Shown: positions 1-8,203, numbered from the stretch's first letter. The stretch: 27,610 nt of DNA from JAPLDP01 sp964628285 (GCA_964628285.1 CAZVNP010000046.1:1-27610), one strand, 5' to 3'. Program-made: numbers and translations. The notes: generated by a model from the sequence alone, not told the origin.

Positions 1-494
1 AGCTGTGTCACATCAATATCTTCATAATCCTGATGAGGGCTTATGGATTGGGGCAATGTCACCATATGCAAGGCTGTTGTTGAAGGCTGATCATCCCAGA
101 TCATTGCATGTTCATCCCATTCCTCAATGATACGGTAAAGCCAGTAGGTATTGGGACCGGACAATGAGGAATGCTCGCCATTATTATGTCCGGAGTTGGG
201 GTTATTATACAAGGAAAGCAATGCACTAACGATAACTGTTCCCTGTGGCATAGAAGATAAATCAAATTCTATAAATGCTCTGAGGATGAAAGGAGCCCCC
301 TGATATGTCCAGGCCATGGCCGGACTATCTACGGCGTCACCGTAATTTGTCGTATGGCCTAAACTGGATACATATGTATCTTTCCCATCCTCAGCACCAG
401 GCTGTAAAACCAAAACAGTCTGACCTAAAACGATATTGCAACTAATTAACAGCAAAACAGCTGAAAACAACGAATGATAAAAAATATTTTTCAT
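1..494 (-). CDS. DNRLRE-domain secreted protein, 3' end beyond the window
   Basis: The frame opens with ATG at 494 and stays open to base 1, giving 164 residues with the C-terminus outside the window. The N-terminus (MKNIFYHSLFSAVLLLISC...) is a signal peptide; the LISC stretch could be a lipobox, or cleavage could follow GQ a few residues later, so lipoprotein or soluble export is undecided. The next part (LQPGAEDGKDTYV, then an IEFDLSSMP-type strand and GEHSSLSGPN) matches the DNRLRE domain, a beta-sandwich common in secreted and cell-surface proteins and T9SS cargo. It aligns clearly with residues of the upstream gene (522-2345), which has PGAEDGKDV, IEFDLSFFP and GEHSSLTGSN at the same spacing, so the two are paralogues. 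It lies 27 bases after that gene's stop and is probably co-transcribed. No specific substrate or role can be read from it. Confidence 0.85.
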   Translation of the reverse strand, partial: MKNIFYHSLFSAVLLLISCNIVLGQTVLVLQPGAEDGKDTYVSSLGHTTNYGDAVDSPAMAWTYQGAPFILRAFIEFDLSSMPQGTVIVSALLSLYNNPNSGHNNGEHSSLSGPNTYWLYRIIEEWDEHAMIWDDQPSTTALHMVTLPQSISPHQDYEDIDVTQ

Positions 495-521
495 ATTTGC
501 ATAAAATGATAGATTAGTACT

Positions 522-2345
522 CTATTTATGAATGATTTTCCCTGAATATGAATGATCCCCGCCGGTGATCCTCAGATAGTAACAACCTGCCGGTTCAATC
601 AACATATCAAAGGATTCAATGGTTATTGCATTTTCAATCCTGATGATTTTGTTTTTAATGCACTGACCGTATGAATTATAAAGCTCAAGTCTAAGTGTCT
701 CTCCACTATGGCCCATGATCTTTACTGTCAGAACATCTCTTACAGGATTGGGAAACACAATGATTGAATGATCACCGGTCAACCCCGGAACCGATGTCAC
801 ATTGATTAATGATTGTGCCGTATCCGATCCATGATCATTTTTGGCTATCAGCTGAACCTCGTAATCACCGACTTCTTCATACGTATGAATGGGCTCCATC
901 TCTTCCGACGTTATACCATCGCCAAAATCCCACGAAAAAGAGGTGGCATTCAATGAGTGATTATTAAATATCACCTCCATTTCGTTTATTCCATAATCGA
1001 AGGCTGCTGTGGGAGAACATGGCACTTGTAATATCTCCGTCATCTCACCGGTTAATGTGTCGTCACCACAATATCTCATGACGATCAGATTAACTTCATA
1101 GTCTCCTTCTTCCAGATAAGTGTGTTCGGGATTTTCGAGAACCGATCCGATATCATCGCCAAAATACCACACGCACGAATCCCACATCATCGATGTATTC
1201 ACAAAATATATTGTCTTTTGGTTACAAATGTAATCAAAACCGGCCACCGGTGCCAGGCACACCCAGATGTGACGTGTCATGGTGTCCGAATCACAATCAT
1301 TATACACGATCAACCGTAACTCATATTCCCCCTCTTCATTATAGATGTATATCGGATTTTCGACCTGGGAAAAGAAACCATTGCCAAAGTCCCAGTAACA
1401 GGAAAGGGCATGCTGGGAAAGATTGGTCAATGTCAATTGGAATCCCTCGATCCGATAATCAAAATCAGCAATGGGTCGTTCACATACTTTGACCAGCTTC
1501 GTCACCGTATCGGCATATAATTCATTACTGGCCACCAACGTTACCTCATAATCACCATATTGCTGGTAAGTGTGCACCGGGTCCTTCAGGATCGAATGAA
1601 TGCCGTCACCAAAATCCCATAAAAACGAGGTGGCATTCTGAGACTGATTACAAAATGACACTGTCTTGTCCTCGATTGCGACAGTATATGAAAAGTCAGC
1701 CAGCACAGGAGCATTATAGTTGATGACCAACTTTGGATGGAGGGCCTGATCTGGATGATCACTGGAAGCAAAAACCAAACAACGGTAAGTATCCTCTGTG
1801 ATCAGCCGCAACATGAATCCATGATTGTTATCGGGGTGATCCACCATATCCTGTATTTGTTCCGTCACTTCAATATCATAATTCTGATGAGGGCTGACGG
1901 ATTGTGGCAAATACACCGGATTTTCCATTGTCACACCGGGTTGATTGTTCCAGGTGACAGTCGATTCATTCCATTGATCCGTCACCCTTAATAAATAAGC
2001 TTCATTGGAGCCCGTTAACGAGGAATGCTCTCCTGAGTTGGTGGTAGAAGAAGGATTGTTAAAAAGCGTCACTGTGGCATGAATGATAGATGTTCCCGGT
2101 GGAAAAAATGATAAATCAAATTCTATCAACGATCTGTAAATAAAAAATTCTCCGGAATAAGTCCAGGCCACGGCATTGAAATCGCTTGAAAAACCGGAAT
2201 TTGCATTCGGTGTCAATGTCGAGATAATAACATCTTTTCCGTCTTCAGCCCCGGGCCGGAGCGTCACCGTCATCTGACCCGTTATGGTGTTACAAGCGCC
2301 GGCACAGAGTACTGAAATTAAAACAAATAGTGACTTTTTTAACAT
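522..2345 (-). CDS. Secreted DNRLRE protein with four PKD domains and a T9SS sorting domain
   Basis: This is a 607-residue exported protein when started at the ATG at 2345, which begins directly with a signal peptide (MLKKSLFVLISVLCAGAC...). The frame extends upstream to 2402, but that would put 19 polar residues before the signal sequence. Order of domains: DNRLRE module (about 30-205), four PKD repeats (about 212-515) each carrying a variant of the WDFGDG signature (WDFGDG, WDFGNG, WYFGDD, WDFGDG) and a HTYxExGDYEV-like strand, then a type A T9SS C-terminal domain (about 525-607) with the VFPNPVRDVLTV opening and YYLRI near the end. Known role of such tails: recognition by the type IX secretion system and cell-surface attachment or release. 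The protein is therefore probably an outer-surface or extracellular structural or adhesive protein; no catalytic motif is visible. A paralogue follows in the same operon. Confidence 0.9.
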   Translation of the reverse strand: MLKKSLFVLISVLCAGACNTITGQMTVTLRPGAEDGKDVIISTLTPNANSGFSSDFNAVAWTYSGEFFIYRSLIEFDLSFFPPGTSIIHATVTLFNNPSSTTNSGEHSSLTGSNEAYLLRVTDQWNESTVTWNNQPGVTMENPVYLPQSVSPHQNYDIEVTEQIQDMVDHPDNNHGFMLRLITEDTYRCLVFASSDHPDQALHPKLVINYNAPVLADFSYTVAIEDKTVSFCNQSQNATSFLWDFGDGIHSILKDPVHTYQQYGDYEVTLVASNELYADTVTKLVKVCERPIADFDYRIEGFQLTLTNLSQHALSCYWDFGNGFFSQVENPIYIYNEEGEYELRLIVYNDCDSDTMTRHIWVCLAPVAGFDYICNQKTIYFVNTSMMWDSCVWYFGDDIGSVLENPEHTYLEEGDYEVNLIVMRYCGDDTLTGEMTEILQVPCSPTAAFDYGINEMEVIFNNHSLNATSFSWDFGDGITSEEMEPIHTYEEVGDYEVQLIAKNDHGSDTAQSLINVTSVPGLTGDHSIIVFPNPVRDVLTVKIMGHSGETLRLELYNSYGQCIKNKIIRIENAITIESFDMLIEPAGCYYLRITGGDHSYSGKIIHK

Positions 2346-2371
2346 CAGAAATCCATTCGAATTTTCAGCCT

Positions 2372-2403
2372 TAAATATAGATAAATCATACTTTTTATCC
2401 AAA
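2372..2403 (-). promoter_or_regulatory. Candidate Bacteroidetes-type promoter for the DNRLRE operon
   Basis: Read on the minus strand, TTTG (2403-2400) is followed after 20 bases by TATATTTA (2379-2372), close to the Bacteroidetes -33 TTTG and -7 TAnnTTTG pattern with one mismatch at the last position. It lies 27 bases upstream of the chosen start at 2345, which also argues against the longer start at 2402, since that codon would sit at the -33 element. Confidence 0.45.
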
Positions 2404-2547
2404 AAAAAATTGTTTTTTTTAATATATTATCTAAGACATTAATTTTATAGGGTTTACAAACACTCCTGCCCTCGGTTTTGTTATAGCCACTAAATATAGT
2501 ATTAAATTCAGATAAAACGATGATTGTACCTATAACCGATCAATAAC

Positions 2548-3182
2548 ATGAAGATCATTCCAAAAGAGTTACCGGTCCGGGAATTATACGGATTCCTGGT
2601 AGGTTGTGTGGCACCCAGGCCCATCGCTTTTGTCAGTTCCATTGACAGGGAGGGTCACGTCAACCTGTCGCCGTTCAGCTTTTTCAATGTCTTCGGCACC
2701 AGCCTGTCGGTAACCTGATCATCTGTGAAGGCATCAGGATACACATCAATGACCGTATCCTCGGTGACGATAGTAAGATTGATCCCCTCAAGATTGATCT
2801 TGTCGGAAGAATGGGTGGGCCATATTACAGCCGTGCCAAAGAAGGACTTTTCACCGTTGAACGGCCTAAAACATCCGACATGCCCGATATAGACCGGTTG
2901 CCCGAATTCATCTGCAACAGCGTCTATCTCTCAGGCAATGATCCGGGCATGCTGGGCCGCCTGACTTCCCTGCCCACGGAAGACGAGATACGACAGATCA
3001 AAAAGGTGTTTGATATTGAGAAGATACTCCTTGAAAACAAGCAGGATCGCCTCGGCCGTGAAAAAGAATTACATCAGTATGCCAGGCAGCTGGTTCAACA
3101 GGGAAAAGTGAAAGAAGCCCTGGCCGTTCTGATGTTAGGTCATGAGGCAAAACGTGAAATATCTCAGCCGGGTAGCTTATGA
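2548..3182 (+). pseudogene. Flavin reductase-like domain protein with internal deletion and frameshift
   Basis: The first part starts with ATG at 2548 and reads MKIIPKELPVRELYGFLVG..APRPIAFVSSID..LSPFSFFNVFG, the typical N-terminus of FMN-binding flavin reductase-like proteins. It ends at TGA 2716-2718. From 2709, in another frame, the family's C-terminal part resumes: GNLIICEGIRIHIND, KIDPLKIDLVGRMGGPYYSRA, LPEFICNSVYLSGNDPGMLG, running to the stop at 3180-3182. In family members as I know them, roughly 90-100 residues (the PARRVRDNTTKDT-type core with much of the FMN site) lie between these blocks; they are absent here. So the gene has lost both frame and core and cannot make a normal enzyme, unless the deletion is an assembly error. 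The surviving parts look well preserved, suggesting recent loss or an artefact. Part of the second half could also be read alone from the ATG at 2811. Confidence 0.8.
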
Positions 3183-3903
3183 ATCTTATCCGGAAGGTTT
3201 AAAGCGTACGGGCATCAGCATCGACTGCATCCCGTAAATGTATAGCATGAACCTCTTTAAAGCTGTTCGGCGAGATCGGCTCCAAAGCCTTCTCCTCGGC
3301 GCAGGATTGCCGTCGTCTATAGGAGAAAACTATAATTGTCTTCAGGATCATGTCAAAAAGATCCCATATACCATTGAGGCGGTCCATTAGGATTTCGACA
3401 TATAGATTTGTGAAAGAAAAACCAATTTTCTTTAAATTTGAATTGGGAATCACGGGTATGTATCCCAGGCAAGTTGAGTCTGCGAAATGCCGCTTCAGCG
3501 GTACTTTGGACCCAATTTCCGCCCCAGGGGACGGGGTATTATACCCTCCGCCTCCGGTGGGATTGTTCAACTTACAAATTTTAAATCAATACGTTCTTAA
3601 AATTTGAGTTTCATAAATAAACGTTGAAGGCATATTGAAAAAGATAGTGCATAAGGAGGGAAAGGTCATCCTGCTGAGTTTTGCCAAATGCACTGTCAAA
3701 GACAAGGGGCAATACCTTTTCAGACCCCAAGGGGGAAAATATGATATGGCTGTCGGCGAAAAAATTCGGATATATATAAGATACAGTAGCCTGAGAATAT
3801 CCCGGGGAATGGCTTCTGAGGACAAAGAAATGACCATATTGATTGACAATGGTCTAACACTGATAACAGAGCAATTATCCAACAATCCTAAATAATACAC
3901 TTT
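3183..3903. other. Long spacer with dyad-symmetric elements, no clear gene
   Basis: This 721-base stretch between the flavin reductase remnant and cydA has no convincing coding signal on either strand; the longest minus-strand frames look like low-quality shadows. It carries compact palindromes, including CCGCTTCAGCGG at 3490-3501 and GGGTATTATACCC at 3534-3546. TAAAATTTG at 3598-3606 resembles a -7 promoter element but has one extra base in the spacer. It may hold the cyd promoter region, but I see no clear Fnr-type site. A doubtful small ORF is listed separately. Confidence 0.5.
3635..3895 (+). CDS. Doubtful small hypothetical protein upstream of cydA
   Basis: An 86-residue frame runs from a TTG at 3635 to the stop at 3893-3895, eight bases before cydA; an internal ATG at 3743 would give 50 residues or so beginning MAVGEKIRIYIRY. 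It has no membrane segment, signal peptide or motif I recognise, and it is not the DUF4492 small membrane protein that sits before cydA in some Bacteroidetes. Composition is mixed and basic. Its position and plus orientation before cydA are the only support, and it may simply be a chance frame in the cyd leader. Confidence 0.2.
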   Translation: MKKIVHKEGKVILLSFAKCTVKDKGQYLFRPQGGKYDMAVGEKIRIYIRYSSLRISRGMASEDKEMTILIDNGLTLITEQLSNNPK

Positions 3904-5454
3904 ATGCCTGATCTCATTGACTTTTCCATGGTCGATTGGTCCAGGGCTCAGTTTGCCCTGACGGCCATGTATCACTGGGTTTTTGTGCCACTGACTCTCG
4001 GGTTGATCATCATCATTGCCTTCATGGAGACGCTTTATGTCCGGACAGGTGATCCTCAATGGAAAAAGATCACTCAATTCTGGATGAAGATATTCATCGT
4101 CAATTTTGTCATCGGCGTTGCCACGGGTATCATCCTGGAGTTTGAATTTGGCACCAACTGGAGTGCTTATTCCTGGTTTGTCGGGGATATCTTCGGTGCC
4201 CCGCTGGCTATTGAAGGCATCCTGGCTTTTTTCCTGGAGTCGACTTTCATTGTGCTGATGTTTTTCGGGTGGAACAAGCTCAGACCGCGGGTTCACCTGT
4301 TCTCCACATGGATGGTTGCCCTGGGTTCGAATCTCTCGGCGCTCTGGATACTCATCGCCAATGCCTGGATGCAATATCCGACGGGGATGCATTTTAACCC
4401 GGATACGGCACGCAATGAGATGCTTAATTTCCGGGAGGTCTTCCTCTCGCCTGTGGCTGTCAATAAATTCCTGCACACCGTCTCGTCATCATATATTCTT
4501 GCCTCGGTGTTTGTCATTGGTGTCAGTGCCTGGTATCTTTTAAAGAAAAGGCATAGTCTGCTGGCCAAGCGAAGCATCCTCATCGCCGCCAGTTTTGGGT
4601 TGGTCTTCTCAGTTTTCACCATTTTTACCGGCGATGGCTCAGCACGCCAGATGGCCATGAAGCAGCCGATGAAGTTTGCCGCCATGGAAGGGCTTTATCA
4701 GGGAAAAAGCGAAGCCCCGCTCATGGCTATTGGCATTGTTCCGGCGACACGTGAGAAGTACGAAATCAGGGAAACCAAAAAATACACTTACCAACTTGAA
4801 ATACCTAAGCTCTTGTCGCTCATGACCTTCCGGGATGTTCACGCTTTTGTACCCGGTATCAATGATATCATGAATGGCAATCCGGACCACGGTATCGTCG
4901 CGATGAGTGAAAAAATCCGCATGGGACGAGCCGCTATTGATGCCCTGAAAGATTATAAAGAGGTCCGTAAGAATCATGACGATCTCCGGGCGCAGGCAAC
5001 CCTCAGCCTGTTTGAGGATAATTATAAATATTATGGCTATGGCTATTTTGAGCATAATCCCCAAAAAGTCATACCCAGTGTACCCGTGAGCTTTTATAGC
5101 TTCCGTATCATGGTGATCCTCGGGATCTATTTTCTTTTTTTCTTCATCGTTATACTGATCAGGGCCGTGCGCAACCGGCTTGAGCGGTCCAGGTTCTGGC
5201 TGCGGCTGGCGCTGGTCACTATACCGCTGGTTTACATTACCAGCCAGGTGGGATGGCTGTTGTCTGAGGTGGGACGCCAGCCCTGGATTGTACAGGACCT
5301 CATGCCCACCATGGCGGCCGTCTCACACGTCAATGCCCAATCCGTGGTGGTCACCTTCTGGCTCTTCGCGGCACTGTTCACCCTTCTGCTCATCGCCGAG
5401 ATAACCATCATTCTTAGACAAATCAAATCAGGACCTAAAGATGGAGGGATATAA
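3904..5454 (+). CDS. cydA: Cytochrome bd quinol oxidase subunit I
   Basis: This 516-residue integral membrane protein is the catalytic, haem-carrying subunit that oxidises quinol and reduces oxygen to water at high affinity. Expected residues are present: H24 in ALTAMYHWVFVPLTLG and H191 in NKFLHTVSSSY (haem ligands, equivalent to E. coli H19 and H186), M403 in SFRIM (equivalent to M393), E455 and R458 in SEVGRQPW, E104 and E112 of the proton path (AIEG, FLES), and K257 and E262 of the quinol-binding region (QPMKFAAMEG). The loop between the helices near 244 and 397 is about 150 residues, so it is of the long Q-loop class. The stop at 5454 is two bases before the cydB ATG, so the two are co-transcribed. 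No ribosome binding site stands out before the start, as is usual in this phylum. Confidence 0.97.
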   Translation: MPDLIDFSMVDWSRAQFALTAMYHWVFVPLTLGLIIIIAFMETLYVRTGDPQWKKITQFWMKIFIVNFVIGVATGIILEFEFGTNWSAYSWFVGDIFGAPLAIEGILAFFLESTFIVLMFFGWNKLRPRVHLFSTWMVALGSNLSALWILIANAWMQYPTGMHFNPDTARNEMLNFREVFLSPVAVNKFLHTVSSSYILASVFVIGVSAWYLLKKRHSLLAKRSILIAASFGLVFSVFTIFTGDGSARQMAMKQPMKFAAMEGLYQGKSEAPLMAIGIVPATREKYEIRETKKYTYQLEIPKLLSLMTFRDVHAFVPGINDIMNGNPDHGIVAMSEKIRMGRAAIDALKDYKEVRKNHDDLRAQATLSLFEDNYKYYGYGYFEHNPQKVIPSVPVSFYSFRIMVILGIYFLFFFIVILIRAVRNRLERSRFWLRLALVTIPLVYITSQVGWLLSEVGRQPWIVQDLMPTMAAVSHVNAQSVVVTFWLFAALFTLLLIAEITIILRQIKSGPKDGGI

Positions 5455-5456
5455 CC

Positions 5457-6587
5457 ATGTTTGAACATTTACCCTATCTGGCTCTTCAGCAATACTGGTG
5501 GATCATCATCTCACTGCTGGCAGCATGCCTGGTCTTCCTGATGTTTGTCCAGGGAGGGCAGACACTCATACCCACCCTGGGTAAGACAGACATAGAAAGG
5601 AAAATGATTGTCAACGCCCTGGGCAGAAAATGGGAGTTCACATTCACCACCCTGGTGACTTTCGGCGGGGCCTTTTTCGCTTCTTTTCCCCTGTTTTACT
5701 CCACCAGCTTCGGAGGTGCTTTCTGGGTGTGGATGATCATTCTTTTCTCATTTATCGTACAGGCGGTGGCCTATGAATACCGGTCCAAACCGGGTAATTT
5801 TCTGGGTCAGCGTACTTACGACACCTTTCTGATCATCAACGGAGCCATAGGAACCATCCTGATCGGCACGGCAGTGGGTACTTTTTTCACCGGTGCCGCT
5901 TTTTACCACGATGCCTTTAATGTCACCCGCTGGGCTACGCCCTGGCATGGTCTGGAAGCAGCCCTGAACGTTGAGAACCTCGCCCTGGGCCTGACGATTT
6001 TCTTTCTGGCCAGGACACTGGCTTTACTTTATTTCCTGAACAGCATCGAAGATGAAAATATCTTTCTCAGGGCAAAACGGCATTTATGGTTCAATGCCAT
6101 TCCCTTTGTTGTTCTTTTCCTGTTTTTCGTTATCCGGTTGATGTTCCTTAAGGGCTTTGCCTATGATCCTTCCACCATGATCGTTTCACAGGAGCCATTT
6201 AAATACTTCAATAATTTCATGGCAATGCCGGCGGTAACGATTTTCTTTCTTGCCGGTGTGATATTGGCTCTGACCGGCATCATTCTGTCGCTGTTCCGAC
6301 ATTCGACCAAAGGTATCTGGTTTGCGGGGCCGGGGACCGTGCTGGTCGTCCTGTCGCTTTTTCTGGTGGCCGGGTTTAACAACACCTGCTATTATCCATC
6401 CTCTGTCGACCCCCAAAGCTCATTGAATATTATGAACAGTTCCTCCAGTAAATACACGCTGACGGTCATGAGCTATGTATCATTGCTCGTCCCCTTCGTG
6501 CTGGTATATATTTTCTGGGCCTGGGGATCGATAAATAAGAAAAAAATCGACGAAACGGAGATGAAAGAGGAAACAAATTCGTATTGA
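5457..6587 (+). CDS. cydB: Cytochrome bd quinol oxidase subunit II
   Basis: This 376-residue polytopic membrane protein is the partner of CydA and completes the bd oxidase. The start (LQQYWWIIISLLAACLVFLMFVQGGQTL), followed by GRKWEFTFTTLVTFGGAFFASFPLFYST, matches the CydB family in its Bacteroidetes form, and hydrophobic segments cover most of the length, ending in a charged tail (KKKIDETEMKEETNSY). It begins two bases after the cydA stop. A short membrane-protein ORF follows after 28 bases and may belong to the same transcript. No cydCD transporter genes lie in the window. Confidence 0.97.
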   Translation: MFEHLPYLALQQYWWIIISLLAACLVFLMFVQGGQTLIPTLGKTDIERKMIVNALGRKWEFTFTTLVTFGGAFFASFPLFYSTSFGGAFWVWMIILFSFIVQAVAYEYRSKPGNFLGQRTYDTFLIINGAIGTILIGTAVGTFFTGAAFYHDAFNVTRWATPWHGLEAALNVENLALGLTIFFLARTLALLYFLNSIEDENIFLRAKRHLWFNAIPFVVLFLFFVIRLMFLKGFAYDPSTMIVSQEPFKYFNNFMAMPAVTIFFLAGVILALTGIILSLFRHSTKGIWFAGPGTVLVVLSLFLVAGFNNTCYYPSSVDPQSSLNIMNSSSSKYTLTVMSYVSLLVPFVLVYIFWAWGSINKKKIDETEMKEETNSY

Positions 6588-6615
6588 CTCAAATGCCATT
6601 TAATGACTTCGCTGT

Positions 6616-6756
6616 ATGTACTGGAAAGAGATTTTATGGTTACTGAGCTGGCCCCTGCTGATCATTTTTTCGTTCATCATGATGGTCAGGCTGGTTAAAC
6701 ACACGGCTAAAAAATTCCAGGAATCCTCTGAAACGGACGAACCCGGTGAACAATAA
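6616..6756 (+). CDS. 46-residue single-span membrane protein, CydX-like candidate
   Basis: An ATG at 6616, 28 bases after cydB, opens a 46-residue frame ending TAA at 6754-6756. It begins MYWKEILWLLSWPLLIIFSF, a Trp-rich transmembrane helix, continues with a positive stretch (RLVKHTAKK) and ends with an acidic tail (ETDEPGEQ). Size, position directly after cydB, N-terminal Trp/Tyr-rich helix and hydrophilic acidic end resemble CydX, the small subunit of E. coli bd oxidase, though the sequences are not clearly alignable. The function is inferred from place and shape; it could instead be another small membrane protein or a CcoS-like factor. It is convergent with the regulator gene ending at 6781. 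Confidence 0.6.
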   Translation: MYWKEILWLLSWPLLIIFSFIMMVRLVKHTAKKFQESSETDEPGEQ

Positions 6757-6773
6757 TGGAGGTTTCCGCTCGA

Positions 6774-6797
6774 AAGCCATTCAAATCCCAATGGCTT
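6774..6797. terminator. Possible bidirectional hairpin between convergent genes
   Basis: AAGCCATT (6774-6781) and AATGGCTT (6790-6797) form an eight-pair stem with an eight-base loop between the small membrane-protein gene and the end of the minus-strand regulator, overlapping the latter's stop codon. There is no T-tract on either side, so termination is a weak inference. Confidence 0.3.
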
Positions 6798-8103
6798 CGT
6801 TGGGATCGTGACGCCTGATGTAATTAAATATTTCCCTGGTGATATCCGAATAAATGACCACCTTGTCATAGTCAAATTCCACATTATTCAGGTACTGCAG
6901 AACGAGGGCATCACCTATTCTGGTGCAAGGCAAAATTCCGGCAAAAAAGAATCCCATTTTTTCAAATTCTGCCGTCAGACGACATGTCAACGGATCGGTC
7001 AGCTTCAGGAACAGGTTAATGGCTGCGACCTGTTTAATGCAATGATTCCGGAGCATTTTCCTGACCTCGTGAACGGCATTTTCGCCATATTCCATGACAT
7101 ATATTTCCCCGCATCCTTCCAGTTCATTTATATCATCTTCAAGGCGGGTCTCTGTTGTCTTGAAGTGTGAGCCGGAATCATCAGGTTCCGGAAACTGATG
7201 TCTGGCACCGGTGTGATCATACAGTTTTCCGATCATCTCCCTGTGATGACGGGGAGGGTAAAGGATCTGGCTAATGGGTTCCGTCATGTATTTAAATCCG
7301 ATGACCACGCTGATTCTCTGAGATGTGTCATCAGAGATGCCTTTAAATTTCCAGGTGGCGGGACTTGTGGCCAGCAACACGCCACATTCTTTAATATTGT
7401 TTTTTATGAATGACTTCTGGGTAAAGATATGATTGGCGACGGCATAGGCATATATCCCGGTGAGATTTCTTTTAGTCGGCACATTGAACAGGTATTCGTT
7501 TAACCGGTTCAGAGCACCATGGCCCCTGTATTCCACGTTGACAAAGGCAAACGTCAACTCGGCGATGGTATCCTCAGGATATTGAAAGAGCAAAGCCGCA
7601 TGCCCCATGAAGTCATTATCGCCGGTGACAGCCACCGCCGAAACCATCTGCCCTGTTGTGTTCATCTCTACCAACCGTTCAGGGTAATAAATATGATCGT
7701 CAAAAAAGGAGAAGCCATGCGATTTATAGGCACATCGTGAGACTTCAATGGCCTCCTCGGGTTTCATGGCCCTTACCTTAAAATCAATGGTTCCGCCAAC
7801 CACTTTTATGTCCTCAATGGTCTCGCTAAGTGTTTCATCAACAGTCACCTGCTGGCTGAACCTGGGCAGGTATTTCACCATGTGGGTCTCTTTTCCCATA
7901 TGCCCCATGTTGTGAAAGGACAGATCATCCACCATTTTCTGGATCATAAATATTCCCAGACCCTCAGTCGACAGGTCGTTAATATCCTTTGTGATATTGA
8001 AACGGGCTATCCGGTTGGGATCAAAGGGAATGCCCATATCCTTGATGATGATCTTTATTCCGCCCTCTATTTTCTGACAGACCACAGTGATGGTTTTACT
8101 TTC
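6781..8103 (-). CDS. HATPase (anti-sigma type) and GNAT fusion protein, 5' end lost in gap
   Basis: 440 residues are visible from the gap edge to TGA at 6781. The first 80 are the end of a histidine-kinase-like ATPase fold of the RsbW/SpoIIAB type: DMGIPFDP (D22-x-G24, G1 box) and STEGLGIFMIQKMVDDLSF (G48-x-G50, G2 box); the N box must lie in the gap. Residues about 105-260 are a GNAT-like acetyltransferase domain with NVEYRGHGALNRL carrying the acetyl-CoA-binding R/QxxGxG/A pattern (193-197). A third part (about 320-440), with AEFEKMGFFFAGILP and DALVLQYL, looks like a second, degenerate GNAT half. RsbW-type ATPases bind and sometimes phosphorylate partner-switch proteins, so this is probably a signalling protein in which acetyl-CoA or an acetyl-acceptor is sensed or modified; that role is inference. 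Its STAS or phosphatase partner, if any, is not in the window. Confidence 0.8.
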   Translation of the reverse strand, partial: ESKTITVVCQKIEGGIKIIIKDMGIPFDPNRIARFNITKDINDLSTEGLGIFMIQKMVDDLSFHNMGHMGKETHMVKYLPRFSQQVTVDETLSETIEDIKVVGGTIDFKVRAMKPEEAIEVSRCAYKSHGFSFFDDHIYYPERLVEMNTTGQMVSAVAVTGDNDFMGHAALLFQYPEDTIAELTFAFVNVEYRGHGALNRLNEYLFNVPTKRNLTGIYAYAVANHIFTQKSFIKNNIKECGVLLATSPATWKFKGISDDTSQRISVVIGFKYMTEPISQILYPPRHHREMIGKLYDHTGARHQFPEPDDSGSHFKTTETRLEDDINELEGCGEIYVMEYGENAVHEVRKMLRNHCIKQVAAINLFLKLTDPLTCRLTAEFEKMGFFFAGILPCTRIGDALVLQYLNNVEFDYDKVVIYSDITREIFNYIRRHDPNEAIGI

Positions 8104-8203
8104 NNNNNNNNNNNNNNNNNNNNNNNNNNNNNNNNNNNNNNNNNNNNNNNNNNNNNNNNNNNNNNNNNNNNNNNNNNNNNNNNNNNNNNNNNNNNNNNNN
8201 NNN
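8104..8203. other. 100-N scaffold gap
   Basis: Exactly 100 Ns, the conventional filler for a gap of unknown length. It removes the start of the minus-strand regulator and the start of the plus-strand T9SS protein, plus their shared divergent promoter region. Apparent ORFs crossing it join unrelated sequence and should be ignored. Confidence 0.99.

Noticed and set aside
3586..4476. 296-residue minus-strand frame upstream of and overlapping cydA
   Set aside because: More than half is antisense to the certain cydA gene, and the sequence is rich in Arg, Pro and His with no family resemblance.
6776..6798. TTCAAATCC resembling a tRNA T-loop
   Set aside because: The flanking bases do not make a T-stem, no acceptor or anticodon arm is found, and it lies in the end of the regulator gene.
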